DNA of 64,000 nt, taken from Siphonodentalium dalli (lineage: Eukaryota; Mollusca; Scaphopoda; Gadilida; Siphonodentaliidae). The notes under the pieces are model-generated. The model made no database searches, was not told where the DNA came from, and saw only the letters and a list, made by a program, of their open reading frames with translations. The stretch lies in contig CP136064.1 of assembly GCA_032622095.1 (NCBI GenBank), forward strand, positions 170,758,310 through 170,822,309, in the 5' to 3' direction. The first letter of the stretch is position 1; the number at the start of each line of letters is the position of its first letter. Below are positions 1 through 10,865 of the stretch, one piece after another. The position numbers were made by a program, and so were the translations under genes.

Positions 1-600
1 CTGATCCAAAGCTGGTATGTGAATTTCCTAGCTAAAACTACAGGCCAAAGTCGAATATAGGTTATGTCTAATTATTTTCACATGAGTTACGGCCATTTTT
101 CGACTTAGAATTTGACCGCATTTTGGCATTGAAATTAAGGATACATCAGATATTCTTCAAATGTAAGCTCAAATTATTATTTTATTTTGCAGTATTACAA
201 TTTAAAATGGTTAAGGGCATATTTTGCCATGCCCAAGCGATGCTCTTGTTTTTAGAAAGAATATTTATTGAAATCAAGAACAATATAGTTTTAGTCAACA
301 ATATTTAAACTTTTTGAGCAAAGGAAATGGTGGGTATACTGGATTACATGCATCCGATTCTCAAACCGTCCTTCCATTCGTCTATCAGTCCATCCGCGCA
401 AAATTTGGTATGGATGTGCACTATGTACTATGAGGACATTCAATGGAGTGTTCAATCGTTTTGTGTGGGTTTTCCATTATAAAGTTACATTGTATTTATC
501 TTTGTTTATTTGGAATTGTTGGTTCTTTGTCCACCTGAGCAGATATCTCCACCACTGGTTGTCCGATCTCAATGAAATGTATGTACACATTTATTAATAG
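1..600. repeat. Fragments of CCAAATTTGGTATGTG-type repeat
   Basis: Bases 1-135 (GATCCAAAGCTGGTATGTG, then TTACGGCCATTTTTCGACTT) match the repeat arrays at 6165-6830 and 59290-59880. Bases 355-600 hold a second diverged piece (GTCCATCCGCGCAAAATTTG and a CCGATCTCAATGAAATG stretch). No gene is seen here. Confidence 0.5.
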
Positions 601-711
601 GGGGTATGCCACATGGGGGTATGCACTGGGTGACAGCCCAGCTTGTGTTGTTCCTGCTTTTGTTTAGAGTGCACATACATGTAGGATATAGTTATAGAAG
701 GGTAGAAAAGA

Positions 712-790
712 TTGGGTGGAGTGATATAAAGATGAGTGAGGGGTGAGGGTGGATTGGGTGGAGTGATATAAAGATGAGTGAGGGGGAGGC
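712..790. repeat. Two-copy ~38-bp tandem repeat
   Basis: The unit GGGTGGAGTGATATAAAGAT plus GAGTGAGGG occurs twice in direct orientation with a period of about 38 bases. No gene is seen around it. Confidence 0.7.
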
Positions 791-830
791 CATGCAATGT
801 TCAAGCACCATGTTAGAGTTCATTCTTATC

Positions 831-932
831 TACGATATTTTGCTGTGAAATTGCTTTTTCATATTTTCTTACATTCAGCTAGATGTACCGGTAAGAAAAT
901 ATGTAACAGCAATTTCACAGAAAACTATGGTA
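831..932. repeat. Small fold-back element
   Basis: CTGTGAAATTGCT and ATATTTTCTTAC are followed by their reverse complements (GTAAGAAAATAT, AGCAATTTCACAG) around a loop of about 25 bases. It lies in the intron upstream of exon A, about 440 bases before that exon's acceptor. Confidence 0.65.
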
Positions 933-1371
933 GACAAGAATGATCTCTCTGAGATCAAGAACTGTACTTACATATTGCTCAAAACACGGGCTGTAACATG
1001 CTCTGCTGCCCCCACCCACACTGCCCTTCCCTTATTTGAAATCCTTGTATACACTCCTGTTATGCATCATGGTAGTGTACATGAGACTCTTGTATACTGC
1101 ATGTGTACCATGACATATTGCAAGTGATCATGCATGTATATAGGGGATGGTGCATAAGGGCAGTCAGCTCTGTGTGTGTGTGCTGGGGTATGCATTGCAA
1201 TTGCATGTGGTTCAATGCTCTTTGTGAACCCCTATACCATCCTGAAACTATATACCTTTTCTCCATTTTCTCAACCAAAAGTATCCATATGACCTGTTTT
1301 CCAAGTATTCCAGGTAAAATTCGCAAACGACATATATATTTTCCCTGAAATGATATTTGTGTATTTTGCAG

Positions 1372-1671
1372 GTCCATGGTCCGCCTTGGGTTTGTAACAT
1401 ATGCATGAAGTCATATTCTGGGAAAACGGCCCTCAAGTTGCATCTCAAGCTACACAGCAACGAGAAGAAATTCAGATGTCACCTGTGCGACAAACGGTTT
1501 GCCCTCCAGCACTATCTGCGGTCCCATCTTCTCAGTCACACCAAGGAAAGGACGCAGCAATGTGAATTTTGCTCTTCTTCGTTCAAGTCCAATAGCAACC
1601 TGGCGCAACATGTGAAAAAGAAGCATCCAAATATGACACTGAGTCGAAGATTCAAGATTCATCCGTGGTAA
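1372..1671 (+). CDS. Zinc-finger terminal exon A (three C2H2 fingers)
   Basis: The acceptor is a T-rich tract ending TTTTGCAG at 1364-1371, and the exon starts with GTC in frame. It encodes 99 residues and a TAA stop. Finger 1 has Cys8, Cys11, His24 and His28 (C-x2-C-x12-H-x3-H). Finger 2 has Cys36, Cys39, His52 and His56. Finger 3 has Cys64, Cys67, His80 and His85 (H-x4-H). The linkers are not the canonical TGEKP but SNEKKF and TKERTQQ. A short basic tail ending in HPW follows. The fingers most likely bind DNA in the nucleus. Exons B and C share this three-finger order and the YL..H..SH signature of finger 2, which suggests exon duplication. There is no start codon of its own, so it must be spliced to an upstream part. 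Confidence 0.85.
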   Translation, partial: VHGPPWVCNICMKSYSGKTALKLHLKLHSNEKKFRCHLCDKRFALQHYLRSHLLSHTKERTQQCEFCSSSFKSNSNLAQHVKKKHPNMTLSRRFKIHPW

Positions 1672-2039
1672 TCGACGTCAGGTTGAATTCCACGAAAGTG
1701 TCCAAGATTAGAGGATATCACATGTTTATATAGACCAACCATATTTATCACAATTACCCTTACCGGTACTCATAATTTAATTTGTGGGGTACTATTTAAA
1801 ACTTATTGAAAAATAGTACAACCCAAAGATTTTTAGTGAACAAAGGGGAAACTAAATGGAGTTATGTATTAATTGATAGATATTTGTGCACTACTAGGTG
1901 ACATATCTGAAGTCAGCAGCTTGCCTATCAGTGATCCTTGAGGTCTGCCCAGTGTTTACTTAATTTGATGTCGTGTCATTGATGCCCATATATTCAAATA
2001 CCATAATTATTATTGGATCAAGTGTAGTTTAGAATTACC

Positions 2040-2183
2040 TACAGTAATGCCCTAAATAATAGACTCCTTAACCACAGCAGAATTATGGGTAACTTTTCAG
2101 GATTTAGTCGGAAATATGGCTTGTTGCCATTCATCGGAAAGCTCGCTGTGGTTAAGGAGTCGATTATTTAGGGCAATACTGTA
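2040..2183. mobile_element. TA-flanked palindromic MITE (mariner-like), copy 1, deleted
   Basis: The ends are TA-CAGTAATGCCCTAAATAA and TTATTTAGGGCAATACTG-TA. The 5' arm runs intact to the centre, but most of the 3' arm is missing. CAGT termini with TA target sites are typical of Tc1/mariner-type MITEs. Confidence 0.8.
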
Positions 2184-2254
2184 ATATAAATGTACAAACA
2201 ATTAAATCATATATTCAGGAGGCGACTAAATGTCATTCTTGTTTTCTTTAACTA

Positions 2255-2700
2255 AATAATATAGACAGCCATCTTTGGCGTGCTGTACATTGAAATCTTT
2301 AAATCAACCTTCTGGGACCATTAAGGGCATGGATGGCTTCGTTATAGGTTACAATAAAAAAAATTGAGCTACAAAATGATTAAAATTTCCTCAAGAATAT
2401 AATAATAGTATAATGATACTATGAATGCAATATTATCCAAAATACACACTTTGTGTGAGCCGAGCATTTGTTTATATACAGCACGTAAAGAGTGAGCGAT
2501 AAGCAAAACGCTCAACTCTGTGGTGATTTTTTTAAAGAGAGTTATTCATGGTGACCCATTCAACACCAAAATATCTTGATTAGCGAGCGCTATACAGGTA
2601 TGGTGTGAATAACTTGGTGGCAGTTTTAACCAAAATTCTCGTTGTGGGGTCTCCCTGGTGTTGAGTGATTTGCATCTATTATATACTCTTTACATACTGT
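2255..2700. repeat. Dispersed repeat with an inverted copy at 32.5-32.8 kb
   Basis: Shared blocks include TGTGTGAGCCGAGC, the GTTGAGCATTTTGC-like stretch, AATATACTAATAGTATA-like AT blocks and CATCTTTGGC...TTATAGGTTA. They appear in reverse order and strand at 32536-32790. Function is unknown; it is probably a diverged transposon relic. Confidence 0.6.
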
Positions 2701-2761
2701 ACTATAACAGAATTTGGCTTTTGTTTACATAACTCAGTATACAAACTTGACAATAACATAC

Positions 2762-2982
2762 TACAGTATTAAATGCTCTAATTAATCAACCTCTTAACCA
2801 CAGCAGAATTATGGGTAACTTTTCAGGATTTAGTCAGAAATATGGCTTGTTGCCATTCATCGGAAAGCTCTCGCCGAGAGCTTTCCGATGAATTGCAACA
2901 AGCCATATTTCCGACTAAATCCTGAAATGTTACCCATAATTCTGCTGTGATTAAGAGGTCGATTAATTAGAGCATTACTGTA
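2762..2982. mobile_element. TA-flanked palindromic MITE, copy 2, full length
   Basis: About 220 bases, near-perfect palindrome. The centre is GGAAAGCTCTCGCCGAGAGC followed by TTTCC. The ends have diverged (ACAGTATTAAATGCTC) but match each other's pattern of changes, such as CAACCTCTTAACC / TTAAGAGGTCG. Confidence 0.85.
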
Positions 2983-3659
2983 TTTACACATTATTCATGA
3001 TTGGTATATGTATAAGAACAAAATCTGTCTATTTTAATATTCTTTCTGTTTATGGTGGTTTTAACAGATGTGACTATTTTAACAGTAATACCCACAGTGA
3101 AGGCCATCCTCCGAGCAGTGAGTTCTATTCATGCTATTGAATATGAGTGCATAAATTTAAAACTGACCCAAAAATAATACTATGTAAATTTAAATACAAA
3201 TATGGATTAAATAGACCCTAGTGGACTAATTGGACTTTTATCTGTAATTCCCACTGTAATAGTAATGTTTACATACATGTAAGTATGCTTTTGACATGCA
3301 AAATCTCATTATTTAAGAATTAAGTCAGTCGTCAGTCTATTTTTCATGTACCAGTACTTGTTGACGATAATTATTTTCAGACTTTATGTTATTTAACATG
3401 AACGTACTTTGAAGGCCTTATTGGTCCTTTTAAAATACAGACTGATCTGATTTGTACGTTTGTCAATATTAGTATTAGAATCATTTGATAACCTATTTGG
3501 TCTGGCTTCCATATGTCCATGTATATAGACTTGTGGGCAATCTGTTGCATATGCCAACATTCTGAAGGTTTGTGTATTACACGTATATCAACGAAAAATG
3601 CTGAAAATCACTATTTTTTATTAGTTGAAACTCGTTGGTTAGAAGGGAGGTGAAGAATT

Positions 3660-4060
3660 TGCTGTTAACTCTTTCTATACTAAATGGATTCTCCCTTCAG
3701 TTATGTGAGTATACATTGAAAGTATCTATTGTTCATAAATCTAGGGAGGTTCAGGGAATATAAGCAGACGGAAATATGTCTTGCTTGCTGCCATTCATCG
3801 GAAAGCTCTCGGTGAGAGCTTTCCGATGAATGGCAATAAGCCATATTCCTGATTAAATCCTAAAAAAGTTCCCATAATTCTGTTTTGGTTAAAGGGTCAT
3901 ATACTTCGGGCATTACCTGTAATTGCTATGCAGTTTTTAACCCTTCCATGACTGGAGCTTCCTGAAATTTTGCAAAAACCCTGTGCCATGTGTTCTCTTA
4001 TGTATGTGAGTCAGAGTCCCATGACCCATAGGTAGTCTCTTATGAAAGACCATACATTGG
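3660..4060. mobile_element. Cluster of three truncated MITEs
   Basis: 3660-3765 is a piece of the TTTCTATACTAAATGGATTC family. 3766-3922 is a 5'-truncated copy of the TA-flanked palindrome, ending GGGCATTACCTGTA. 3936-4060 begins TTAACCCTTCCATGACTGGA and belongs to the TTAA / CATGACGGGAGC fold-back family. Serial insertion is likely. Confidence 0.7.
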
Positions 4061-4186
4061 CCTAACAATATTTACAGTTGTCTGTAGATTAGACTTCATT
4101 TGATGAAATATACAAGTACTTGGGCGTTACCTGTCAAAAATGATGGATGACATGCAGGACAATCGTTTGAAGAATTAGTAAATTAT

Positions 4187-4650
4187 TAGTGCCCTCTTCA
4201 AGTAATTTAAAATAGTTATCAGTCACCGGAGGTAAACAGCACCTATTGTATGACACTTCGGATAAAGTTACCATCTATCTTTTAAGCTGATAATAAATTA
4301 AATGCTCTTTATTTCTAATTATTAGTGCCCCTTTAAGTCATTTGAGGTCAGCGGCCCCTATCCCGTGATATTCCCCATACCATGTTACCTATATATGTGC
4401 ACCAAGTTTCCCCATATATCTTCTGAGCTGATGATAAATGCTCTTTATTGATCATGCAATTTATTAGCCCCCCCCCCCCCCCCCCCATAAGAAGTCATCC
4501 GAGGTCAAAGGCGCCTATCCCATGATATTCCCCTATTCATGTGAGCATATGTATGCCAAATTTCCTATGTATATCTTCGAAGCTTATAATGTATGCTCTG
4601 TATTGCTCATTTATGCCCATTTAAATCGTCTTGAGGTCAAAATGACGGGT
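4187..4650. repeat. Three diverged ~140-bp tandem units with a poly-C tract
   Basis: Units begin TTAGTGCCC or TTAGCCCCC and share GAGGTCA..GGC.CCTATCCC.TGATATTCCCC and ATCTTC.GAGCTGATAATAAATGCTC-like parts. The second and third are separated by a run of about 18 C. No coding potential was recognised. Confidence 0.65.
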
Positions 4651-4655
4651 GACAA

Positions 4656-4874
4656 ACATGATTGCAGGAAAATATTGACACCGCTGATTACAATATAAAG
4701 AAAGCTGGCAAATGGTGTGTGGAGTTTTGTCTGGAATTTAGCTTTGGCATGGATGCTGCTGAAACCACATTTGTCTTATATCATCTTGCACGCATTATAT
4801 CATTAAAAAATATCGCCTTAATAACCTTTGGGAAACACGTTATATCTCAGGTTTTCTGGTGCCGATTGGCCTGA
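4656..4874 (+). other. Acceptor-like site with a 69-codon open frame, uncertain
   Basis: CATGATTGCAG ends at 4667 and is followed by a frame open to a TGA at 4872-4874, in the same phase as the finger exons. It contains Cys-Val-Glu-Phe-Cys, but the spacing to any His pair does not make a C2H2 finger. It may be chance or a decayed exon. I recognise no function. Confidence 0.12.
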
Positions 4875-4989
4875 TATTGTGCATGTCGTATTGTAAAATA
4901 TCCATCAGGACATGGTCAAAATTTGGCGCAATCAGACACTCTAATACCTAAAATGTGCTGAATGAAAGTCTGGCGCCCATCAGCAATTT

Positions 4990-5600
4990 ATTTTCAGATT
5001 CTGCTTAGACCTCAACTGCTATGGGAGACGTAGGATAAGATTGAAGTTCCCCAGTTGAAGTTGGTGATGTTCACCCATTAGTCACTTTGATTACTTAACC
5101 CTTTGGAGAGTATCTGTAAGCGTCATATACATGACGTCATGAGTAAATTTAACGTCAAAGTAATAGCAATAATTATTAACAAGTTCGGATCAAAAGTATC
5201 CAATAATTCGTTTTAATTTATGTGTATTTTGTGTTAACGTGTGTTATAATAATCGATTGCACTTATACATTTGGGACATTATATTAATCAAAATAACTCC
5301 TATACAAATCATTTATAAATCAGATGATTTACTGAAGTTATGTCTACATAAAATAACACTTCCTGAAACGACATATATGTCGTTCTACTCCTCAACCGAT
5401 ATGTCGTTCTACTCGCCAAAGGGTTAAGTATGCATTTTATCTTCTGCAAATTAGAGGATATATAGAAACTGAACAGAAGGAGAAAAGTAACTAAAAACAA
5501 TGTTATGTTGAAACTATAGATACTTCCCAGAAAATGAGGCCTATAAAACAGAATGGGGTCACCAGAGGTGAATTTTCATGATGCTATCCCACTGTGTTGG
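4990..5600. repeat. Repeat also present at 17.3-17.6 kb, interrupted by a TTAA element
   Basis: CCTCAACTG..ATGG.AGAC.TAGGAT, GAAGTTCCCCAGTTGAAGTT and TATAGATACTTCCCAGAA occur in the same order at 17305-17480. The copy here is split by the insertion at 5095-5427. Confidence 0.75.
5095..5427. mobile_element. TTAA-flanked MITE (piggyBac-like target)
   Basis: The ends are TTAA-CCCTTTGGAGAG and CTCGCCAAAGGG-TTAA. It carries repeated CGACATATATGTCGTTCTAC and ATATGTCGTTCTAC stretches. The related repeat at 17.37 kb lacks this block, which serves as an empty site. No transposase is present. Confidence 0.75.
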
Positions 5601-5744
5601 TAGCATCTCTAAATTGATATTCTGCCTTTTTACTACCTTATTCTGCAAACGTCAGACACTATTTCCAGACTTGTCCAACAGTGGTCCCTGTAGTATCATA
5701 CATAGTTATAACATGGCCTATTCCAATGTATACATTTACCCTGT

Positions 5745-5905
5745 CTTTACTAAAGAGATTCTCCATTCAGTTATTAAAGTATATATCCGAGTGGTTTATT
5801 TTTCATCTGGAGGGGTGTTCAGGTAATACAAGAAGATGGCAGACATTATATTACAAGTGCAGAAGGAGTCATATATTCATTGGTGTGAAATGTTCAGGTT
5901 ATAAG
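5745..5905. mobile_element. Fragment of TATACTAAA-type MITE
   Basis: It shares GATTCTCCATTCAGTTAT, TTTCATCTGGAGG, GATGGCAGACA and AAATGTTCAGGTTATAAG with fragments at 9143-9310 and, in reverse, 10160-10335 and 11572-11822. Confidence 0.7.
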
Positions 5906-5919
5906 TCCAACAAACAGCC

Positions 5920-6136
5920 TACAGTAATGCCCTAAGTAATTGACTCCTTAAACACAGCAGAATTATGGGTAACTTTTCAAGATTTAGTCGGAAATATTGC
6001 TTGTTGTCATTCATCGGAAAGCTCTCCTCGAGAGCTTTCCGATGAATGGCAACAAGCCATATTTCCGACTAAATCCTGAAAAGTTACCCATAATTCTGCT
6101 GTGTTTAAGGAGTCGATTACTTAGGGCATTACTGTA
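5920..6136. mobile_element. TA-flanked palindromic MITE, copy 4, full length
   Basis: It starts TACAGTAATGCCCTAAG and ends CTTAGGGCATTACTGTA. The arms are nearly perfect around a CTCTCCTCGAGAG centre, 217 bases in all. Confidence 0.9.
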
Positions 6137-6164
6137 TCTTTTAATCATTTGTTGTTTCCCCAGA

Positions 6165-6830
6165 ATTTTTTTTTGGTGGACTAATAAAATAGCCAGTGTC
6201 CATCCGTGCGTCCTTCTAGCCGTGTGTCTGTCCATGCAGAAAATCTTTATTTTGGGCTGTCCGATCAAAACCAAATTTGGTATGTGTGTTTACCAGCTCA
6301 AAGCACAGGTCAAGTTTGAATATGGGTTCAGTCTGCCCATTTTTTGGGGAGTTATGGCCCATTTTCGACTTAGAATCTGTCCGTCTGTGCATCTGTATGG
6401 AAAGTTTCCAGATGATAACTTTATTTTGGTTTATCATAACGAAACTAAATTTGGTATGTGAGTTCACGAGTTTAAAATACAGGTCAAGTTCTAACATGGG
6501 TTCGGTCTGCTCATTTTGGCCGAGTTTTTGCCCCTTTTGAGGTTTCCAGATGATAACTTTTACTTTGTGTGATCGGATCTGAACCAGTTTGGTACGTGAG
6601 GTTATCAGCTCCAAATACAGGTCAAGTTCGAATATGGATTCGGTTTGCCCATTTTTCCCAGTTACGGTCATTGTCGACTTAAAATTTTCAGATTATTTTG
6701 GTTTCCGGATGATAACTTTACTTTTAGTTATCCGATTGTTTTTAAATTCAACTGAATCTCTTGATATTTAAATTTCAGAAGACAAAGGCCAAGTTTGAAT
6801 TTGGTCATGTTCCGATGAATTTTGACAGAG
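6165..6830. repeat. Tandem ~130-bp repeats, CCAAATTTGGTATGTG type
   Basis: Four diverged units each contain an AAATTTGGTATGTGAGTT-like block, then ATACAGGTCAAGTT.GAATATGGGTT and a GTTACGGCCATTTTCGACTT-like block. Long open frames on both strands here are repeat shadows. Confidence 0.75.
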
Positions 6831-7030
6831 TTAAAAAAAAGCTATCCTTAATAAAAAGACAACTTTTTGGGGCAACCTTTCACTGAACTTATTATCTGAA
6901 CAATACATAGGGAACAACTCGTCAATGAGTATTTAGTAAAGAAAGGGTTCAAATCTATCTAATAATGGTCAATGTGCCATTTTATGATTTTTCAGCTGAA
7001 TGTGTGATGTACTGGAAACTGTACCTTTCT

Positions 7031-7277
7031 TTAACCCTTTGAGTGCCAGGGGCCGATCTCATCGGTCCTAAACCTACAAAATAAGTCTGTTAAAGAATAT
7101 AAGAATAAATTATTAAAATTGTAAAAAAAAAAAAATAAAAAAAAAAAAAAATTGTTAGGCCAATGAATTCTCTTATATATGCGAGGCGACCTATGGTCGA
7201 CTCGCATATATAAGAGAATGCATTGGCACAGGGTATATGGGTTGATACAAAAATCGACCTGGCACTCAAAGGGTTAA
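7031..7277. mobile_element. TTAA fold-back MITE, 'GAGTGCCAGG' family
   Basis: The termini are TTAACCCTTTGAGTGCCAG and its reverse complement. Inside, an inner hairpin (CTCTTATATATGCGAGGCGA ... ACTCGCATATATAAGAG) follows an A-rich tract. A sister copy is at 17601-17840. Confidence 0.85.
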
Positions 7278-7755
7278 CTCTTGCCTTACATTTCATGAAC
7301 CTTTTCGTATCTAAAATGGAACAGAATTTTAGTGCATTTATTCTTTACTGTTTACATTTTGTAAACAATATGTAAACTTATAAATAGTAAATGTTTTGTA
7401 TATAAACAGTTCTTTTGTATTGATCTGGAGTTGGTTTGTTTTCTACTGGGAAACTCCTGAAGCTTTACGTGATTGAAAATTTGACAAAATAGTCCAGGGT
7501 CCACGAAGGAATGAGCTGTGTTGGAAGTTTTCTCCCCTAGCGTGACAGCAACATACCAGCTATAGTCAAGTGGTCCTGCTAATTGCTATGATGTTGATGT
7601 GTCTTGCTGATTTAGCTGTGATGTTGGTGGGGCAAAGTGATTGTGTTAGTAAACAGTACCTTTATATTTCTAAAATTGTTGACTCAAGTGTATATGTTCC
7701 TCAATTGTTTGTGATATCATAATGGCTTTCCTTTGAGTTGTTTGTATCCAATGAC
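7278..7755. other. Intronic sequence with a partial repeat
   Basis: Only 7530-7660 is recognised: GTGGTCCTGCTAATTGCTAT and GCTGTGATGTTGGTGGGGCA match the fold-back element at 13926-14446. The rest shows no gene or repeat I can name. Confidence 0.45.
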
Positions 7756-8238
7756 CTTTAAAGGCCCACTCAATTTTCAGACCCCTAGATCACATATATA
7801 AAATATATGCCATATTATATACCATTTGAAAGAGGAAGCTCCAAAACATTGTATTATCAACTTATCCGGTGCAATAAACTGTGAACATGTTGTTTTTGTT
7901 GAGTTACCGATGTGTTTTTGTCATCCATATTGTAGTTTGAAGTGTATTATTTTCATTGGAGGGGGAATAACTCTATATCTTAAAAATAGAGTTATTTCCC
8001 CTTCTATTGAAAAATCATCTTTAGTTTGAATTCTGTTGCATTCTGGGAGGGAATCTTTCTATGATTTCAGCTGTTTTCTATTTCTCTATGGGCATCTTTT
8101 GAGACAAAGATGTTTTAAATGCTGATGAATTATATATTTTAATCATATTTTATGGCATAGATTGTTATTAAAACTGTATATCAAGTCACTATAAAAAAAT
8201 AAATAATGGGTGACTCGAAAATTAAGTGGGCCTTTAAA
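7756..8238. mobile_element. MITE with TTTAAAGGCCCACT termini
   Basis: TTTAAAGGCCCACTCAATTT at the left is inverted at the right as AAATTAAGTGGGCCTTTAAA. It contains the hairpin TAACTCTATATCTTAAAAAT...AGAGTTA. A piece of its right half recurs at 30060-30185. Confidence 0.75.
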
Positions 8239-8469
8239 TGACAAAAAAAGAAGAAATAAGTGTACTTATTCTTAACAGTATCAGGTTGCCTTATCAACAG
8301 CATAGCATTGTAGACAACCAATAAATTAGGCCTGTATAGAATAATGTCTTAGAAATGCCATGCTTATATAGCTAGTTAGAAAACACTTGGCTTCTGCTTG
8401 CATGATCACTCTTCTTTCACATAGTGCATTCATGGTCCACTAATAAGCCTCTTCTTGTGTTCGTTGCAG

Positions 8470-8787
8470 GTTTCTGGTCGGTACTCATCGGACAACCGAT
8501 TGGTTTGCAATGTCTGTGGAAAGCTGTACTCAAGTAAAAACTCCCTGAGAAACCACAAAAAGTTGCACGGGGTCGACAAGCGCTACGAATGTCATATCTG
8601 TGGCAAGCGCTTTATAATCCGATACTATTTAACACATCATCTGTTATCGCATTCAAATGATTTGCAATTCAGATGCACCGTGTGCGGTAGGAGATACAAA
8701 TATAAAAGCGAATTGTGGAGGCATAACAAGAGATGTCCGCTTACACCCAAAATTAAACGTGAAACTACTGCTGCACCATACGACTGA
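8470..8787 (+). CDS. Zinc-finger terminal exon B (two C2H2 fingers plus one C2HC)
   Basis: The acceptor TTCGTTGCAG ends at 8469 and the exon opens with GTT in the same phase as exon A; both begin V-x-G. It encodes 105 residues and a TGA stop. Finger 1 has Cys13, Cys16, His29 and His33. Finger 2 has Cys41, Cys44, His57 and His61. Finger 3 has Cys69, Cys72, His85 and Cys89, a C2HC form in which the last His is Cys. The finger 1-2 linker GVDKRYE and the CGKRF start of finger 2 closely resemble exon C. The tail after residue 90 is short and unstructured. A mariner-like MITE fragment begins just downstream at 8801. The likely role is the DNA-binding end of one splice isoform. Confidence 0.85.
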   Translation, partial: VSGRYSSDNRLVCNVCGKLYSSKNSLRNHKKLHGVDKRYECHICGKRFIIRYYLTHHLLSHSNDLQFRCTVCGRRYKYKSELWRHNKRCPLTPKIKRETTAAPYD

Positions 8788-8800
8788 TTCAGCTTCTATA

Positions 8801-9143
8801 TACAGTAATGCCCGTAGTATATGACCTTTTAACCACAGCAGAATTCATGTATAATTTTATAGCTGACTGGAACATTTAGCATAGAAAGCTTTAAATTGCT
8901 GTTAGGTCCTATGTTACAGTAATGTCCAAAATAATCGACCCCTAAACCACAGCAGAATTATGGGAAATTATTCAGCATGTAATCACTGATGTAATCGGAA
9001 ATATGGCTTGTTGTCATTCATCGGAAAGCTCTCACTGAGAGCTTTCTGATGAATGGCAACAAGCCATATTTCCGACTAAATCCTGAAAAAATTCCCATAA
9101 TTCTGCTGTGGTTAAGGAGTCGATTATTTAGGACATTAGTGTA
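8801..9143. mobile_element. TA-flanked palindromic MITE: a 5' fragment plus a full copy
   Basis: 8801-8865 has the 5' arm only. 8915-9143 is a full palindrome with an extra 12-base insertion in one arm (ATGTAATCACTG). It lies directly behind exon B. Confidence 0.8.
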
Positions 9144-9310
9144 CTAAATGGATTCTCCCGTTCAGTTATAAAAGTATACGATGGAATAGTTAGGTATTCA
9201 TCTGGAGGTGTGTGAAGGAGGTATATAAGCAGATGACAGACAGACAAGAAAAATAATACATTTGCAGAACGATTTTGATAGCGGGAACTGTTCAGATTAT
9301 AAGTTGATAA
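9143..9310. mobile_element. Fragment of TATACTAAA-type MITE
   Basis: TACTAAATGGATTCTCCC, TTCATCTGGAGG and GTTCAGATTATAAGTTGATA match the copies at 5745-5905 and 11572-11822. Confidence 0.65.
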
Positions 9311-9779
9311 TATGCTGCATGGTGGGTGGGGGAAATAATTCTGTTGAGAAAAAGTATGGATATTTGTTCTAAAGTTGACATTTCGCAGCCTTTGGCTAAT
9401 TCGAGGAAAACCCGATGTATACATGTATTACACATTCAAGGACGTATATATTCTAATTTATTTTAATAATGGCTGCGTCTGTTGTTTGAAAACCATCGGA
9501 AGAGCCATCGATCACCATTGTGGTTTGTTTGCAAGATCCAATGCATCCATTGTTAAATTAAAAAAACTAAATTATTTGTTTTATACAGAGAAATTTTTGG
9601 GACTAGCCAAAAACCTCTAAAATGACAATTTAAATTTTTCTATAGTAAAGCATCATTGATTAGTAGTTATCCCATATAGTAGTTATCCCATATAGTCCAG
9701 GAACAGTAGGTTAAACTAAGGAAATAAATACCACCGAAGAGCATTTTTCATAATTTGTAGGCGAATATGTTTAGAACTG
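9311..9779. other. No recognised gene
   Basis: Intronic sequence between exons B and C. A two-copy 17-base repeat (TAGTTATCCCATATAGT) lies at 9663-9698. Confidence 0.4.
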
Positions 9780-10055
9780 CATATTAAATATGAGTTCATC
9801 TCATTCACTAGATGGGGTGGATGGGAAGACCGCACAATTGGTAGCCACGTCCAGGCAAAGTACACCCAACTCGTGGTACGTGAGTTCTGTAATGAGCTGT
9901 ATATCCATACATATACATCACACTAACCCTGATCGGGACAATTAAACAAAATATCTATTGTGTCACTTAAATTATCCATATCTATATTTCACATTTATTG
10001 TAATATTATTGAATGCACTTTGTCAATAAACTATCTATCTATCTAAAAGTCCCCA
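9780..10055 (+). repeat. Probable 3' end of a retroelement
   Basis: The segment ends TGTCAATAAACTATCTATCT with a short (ATCT)n tail, the kind of microsatellite tail left by LINE or SINE retrotransposition. No coding part is attached. Confidence 0.45.
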
Positions 10056-10159
10056 CAACTATATTTGATCTATAATTCATTATTTAGAGCCTATAATTAT
10101 GTTGGGGACAAAAAGGAACAGAATTAATAATAGGAATTGTTCAGATTAATAAGTTCAAC

Positions 10160-10445
10160 CACATCGTTCATTGAAATTATTATCTAAACATTTCCCTTAA
10201 AAAATAGGGCTCCTTCTGCACTTTTATGTATCTGTTGTCTGCTTTTATCATCTTAACATCCCTCCAAATGAATAATAGCTTATTTCAATGTACACTTTTT
10301 AACTGACTGGGAGAATCCATTCAGTATAGAAAGGCTTAAGAAAAATAACTACTTTTTTAACATCATCATTTTGCCCCACCAACATCAAAGATAAATCAAC
10401 AGGATCCAGCACCATCATATAATTGAAGGACCATTTATCCAGGGG
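10160..10445. mobile_element. Two MITE fragments, side by side
   Basis: 10160-10335 is an inverted piece of the TATACTAAA family (ends GGGAGAATCCATTCAGTATA). 10345-10445 matches one arm of the element at 13926-14446 (GCCCCACCAACATCA, AACAGGATCCAGCA). Confidence 0.6.
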
Positions 10446-10594
10446 TGGTTATGTGATAGTCCATCTGGATAAAGCACTGTCCTAATACATAATATAGAGG
10501 GTGTGCAATACATGCCACTGAATTTCATGTCCACGCAGATTATGAATATTGCATGTATTAACTTAGGCTATATTAGTATTTGTTTTTCTCTTAA

Positions 10595-10865
10595 TTAACC
10601 CTTTCATGACGGGAGCCACGCTGCCGCAGCATTAAAGATCCTGTACCTGTGCATTCTCTTATATATGTGAGTCTCCCATAGGGAGCCACGCATATATAAG
10701 AGAACGCACTGGCTTACAAGGAGGTCAAGGTATAAAATGTTATGCCAATGTATTCTATAAAATATGCGAGATTCCCTATGGGAGACTCGCATATATAAGA
10801 GAATGCACTGGTACAGGATCTTTAATGCTGCGCCAGCGTGGCTCACGTCATGAAAGGGTAATTAA
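10595..10865. mobile_element. TTAA fold-back MITE, 'CATGACGGGAGC' family, full
   Basis: TTAACCCTTTCATGACGGGA at the left pairs with TCATGAAAGGGTAATTAA at the right. Two inner hairpins with CTTATATATG / CATATATAAG stems flank a GTCAAGGTATAAAATGTTA centre. Confidence 0.85.

Noticed and set aside
4668-4874. Possible sixth terminal exon
   Set aside because: Acceptor and phase fit, but no finger or other domain can be made from the residues. Kept only as a low-confidence note.
6165-6771. Several frames over 80 codons on both strands
   Set aside because: They read through a non-coding tandem repeat found elsewhere in the window and show no domain.
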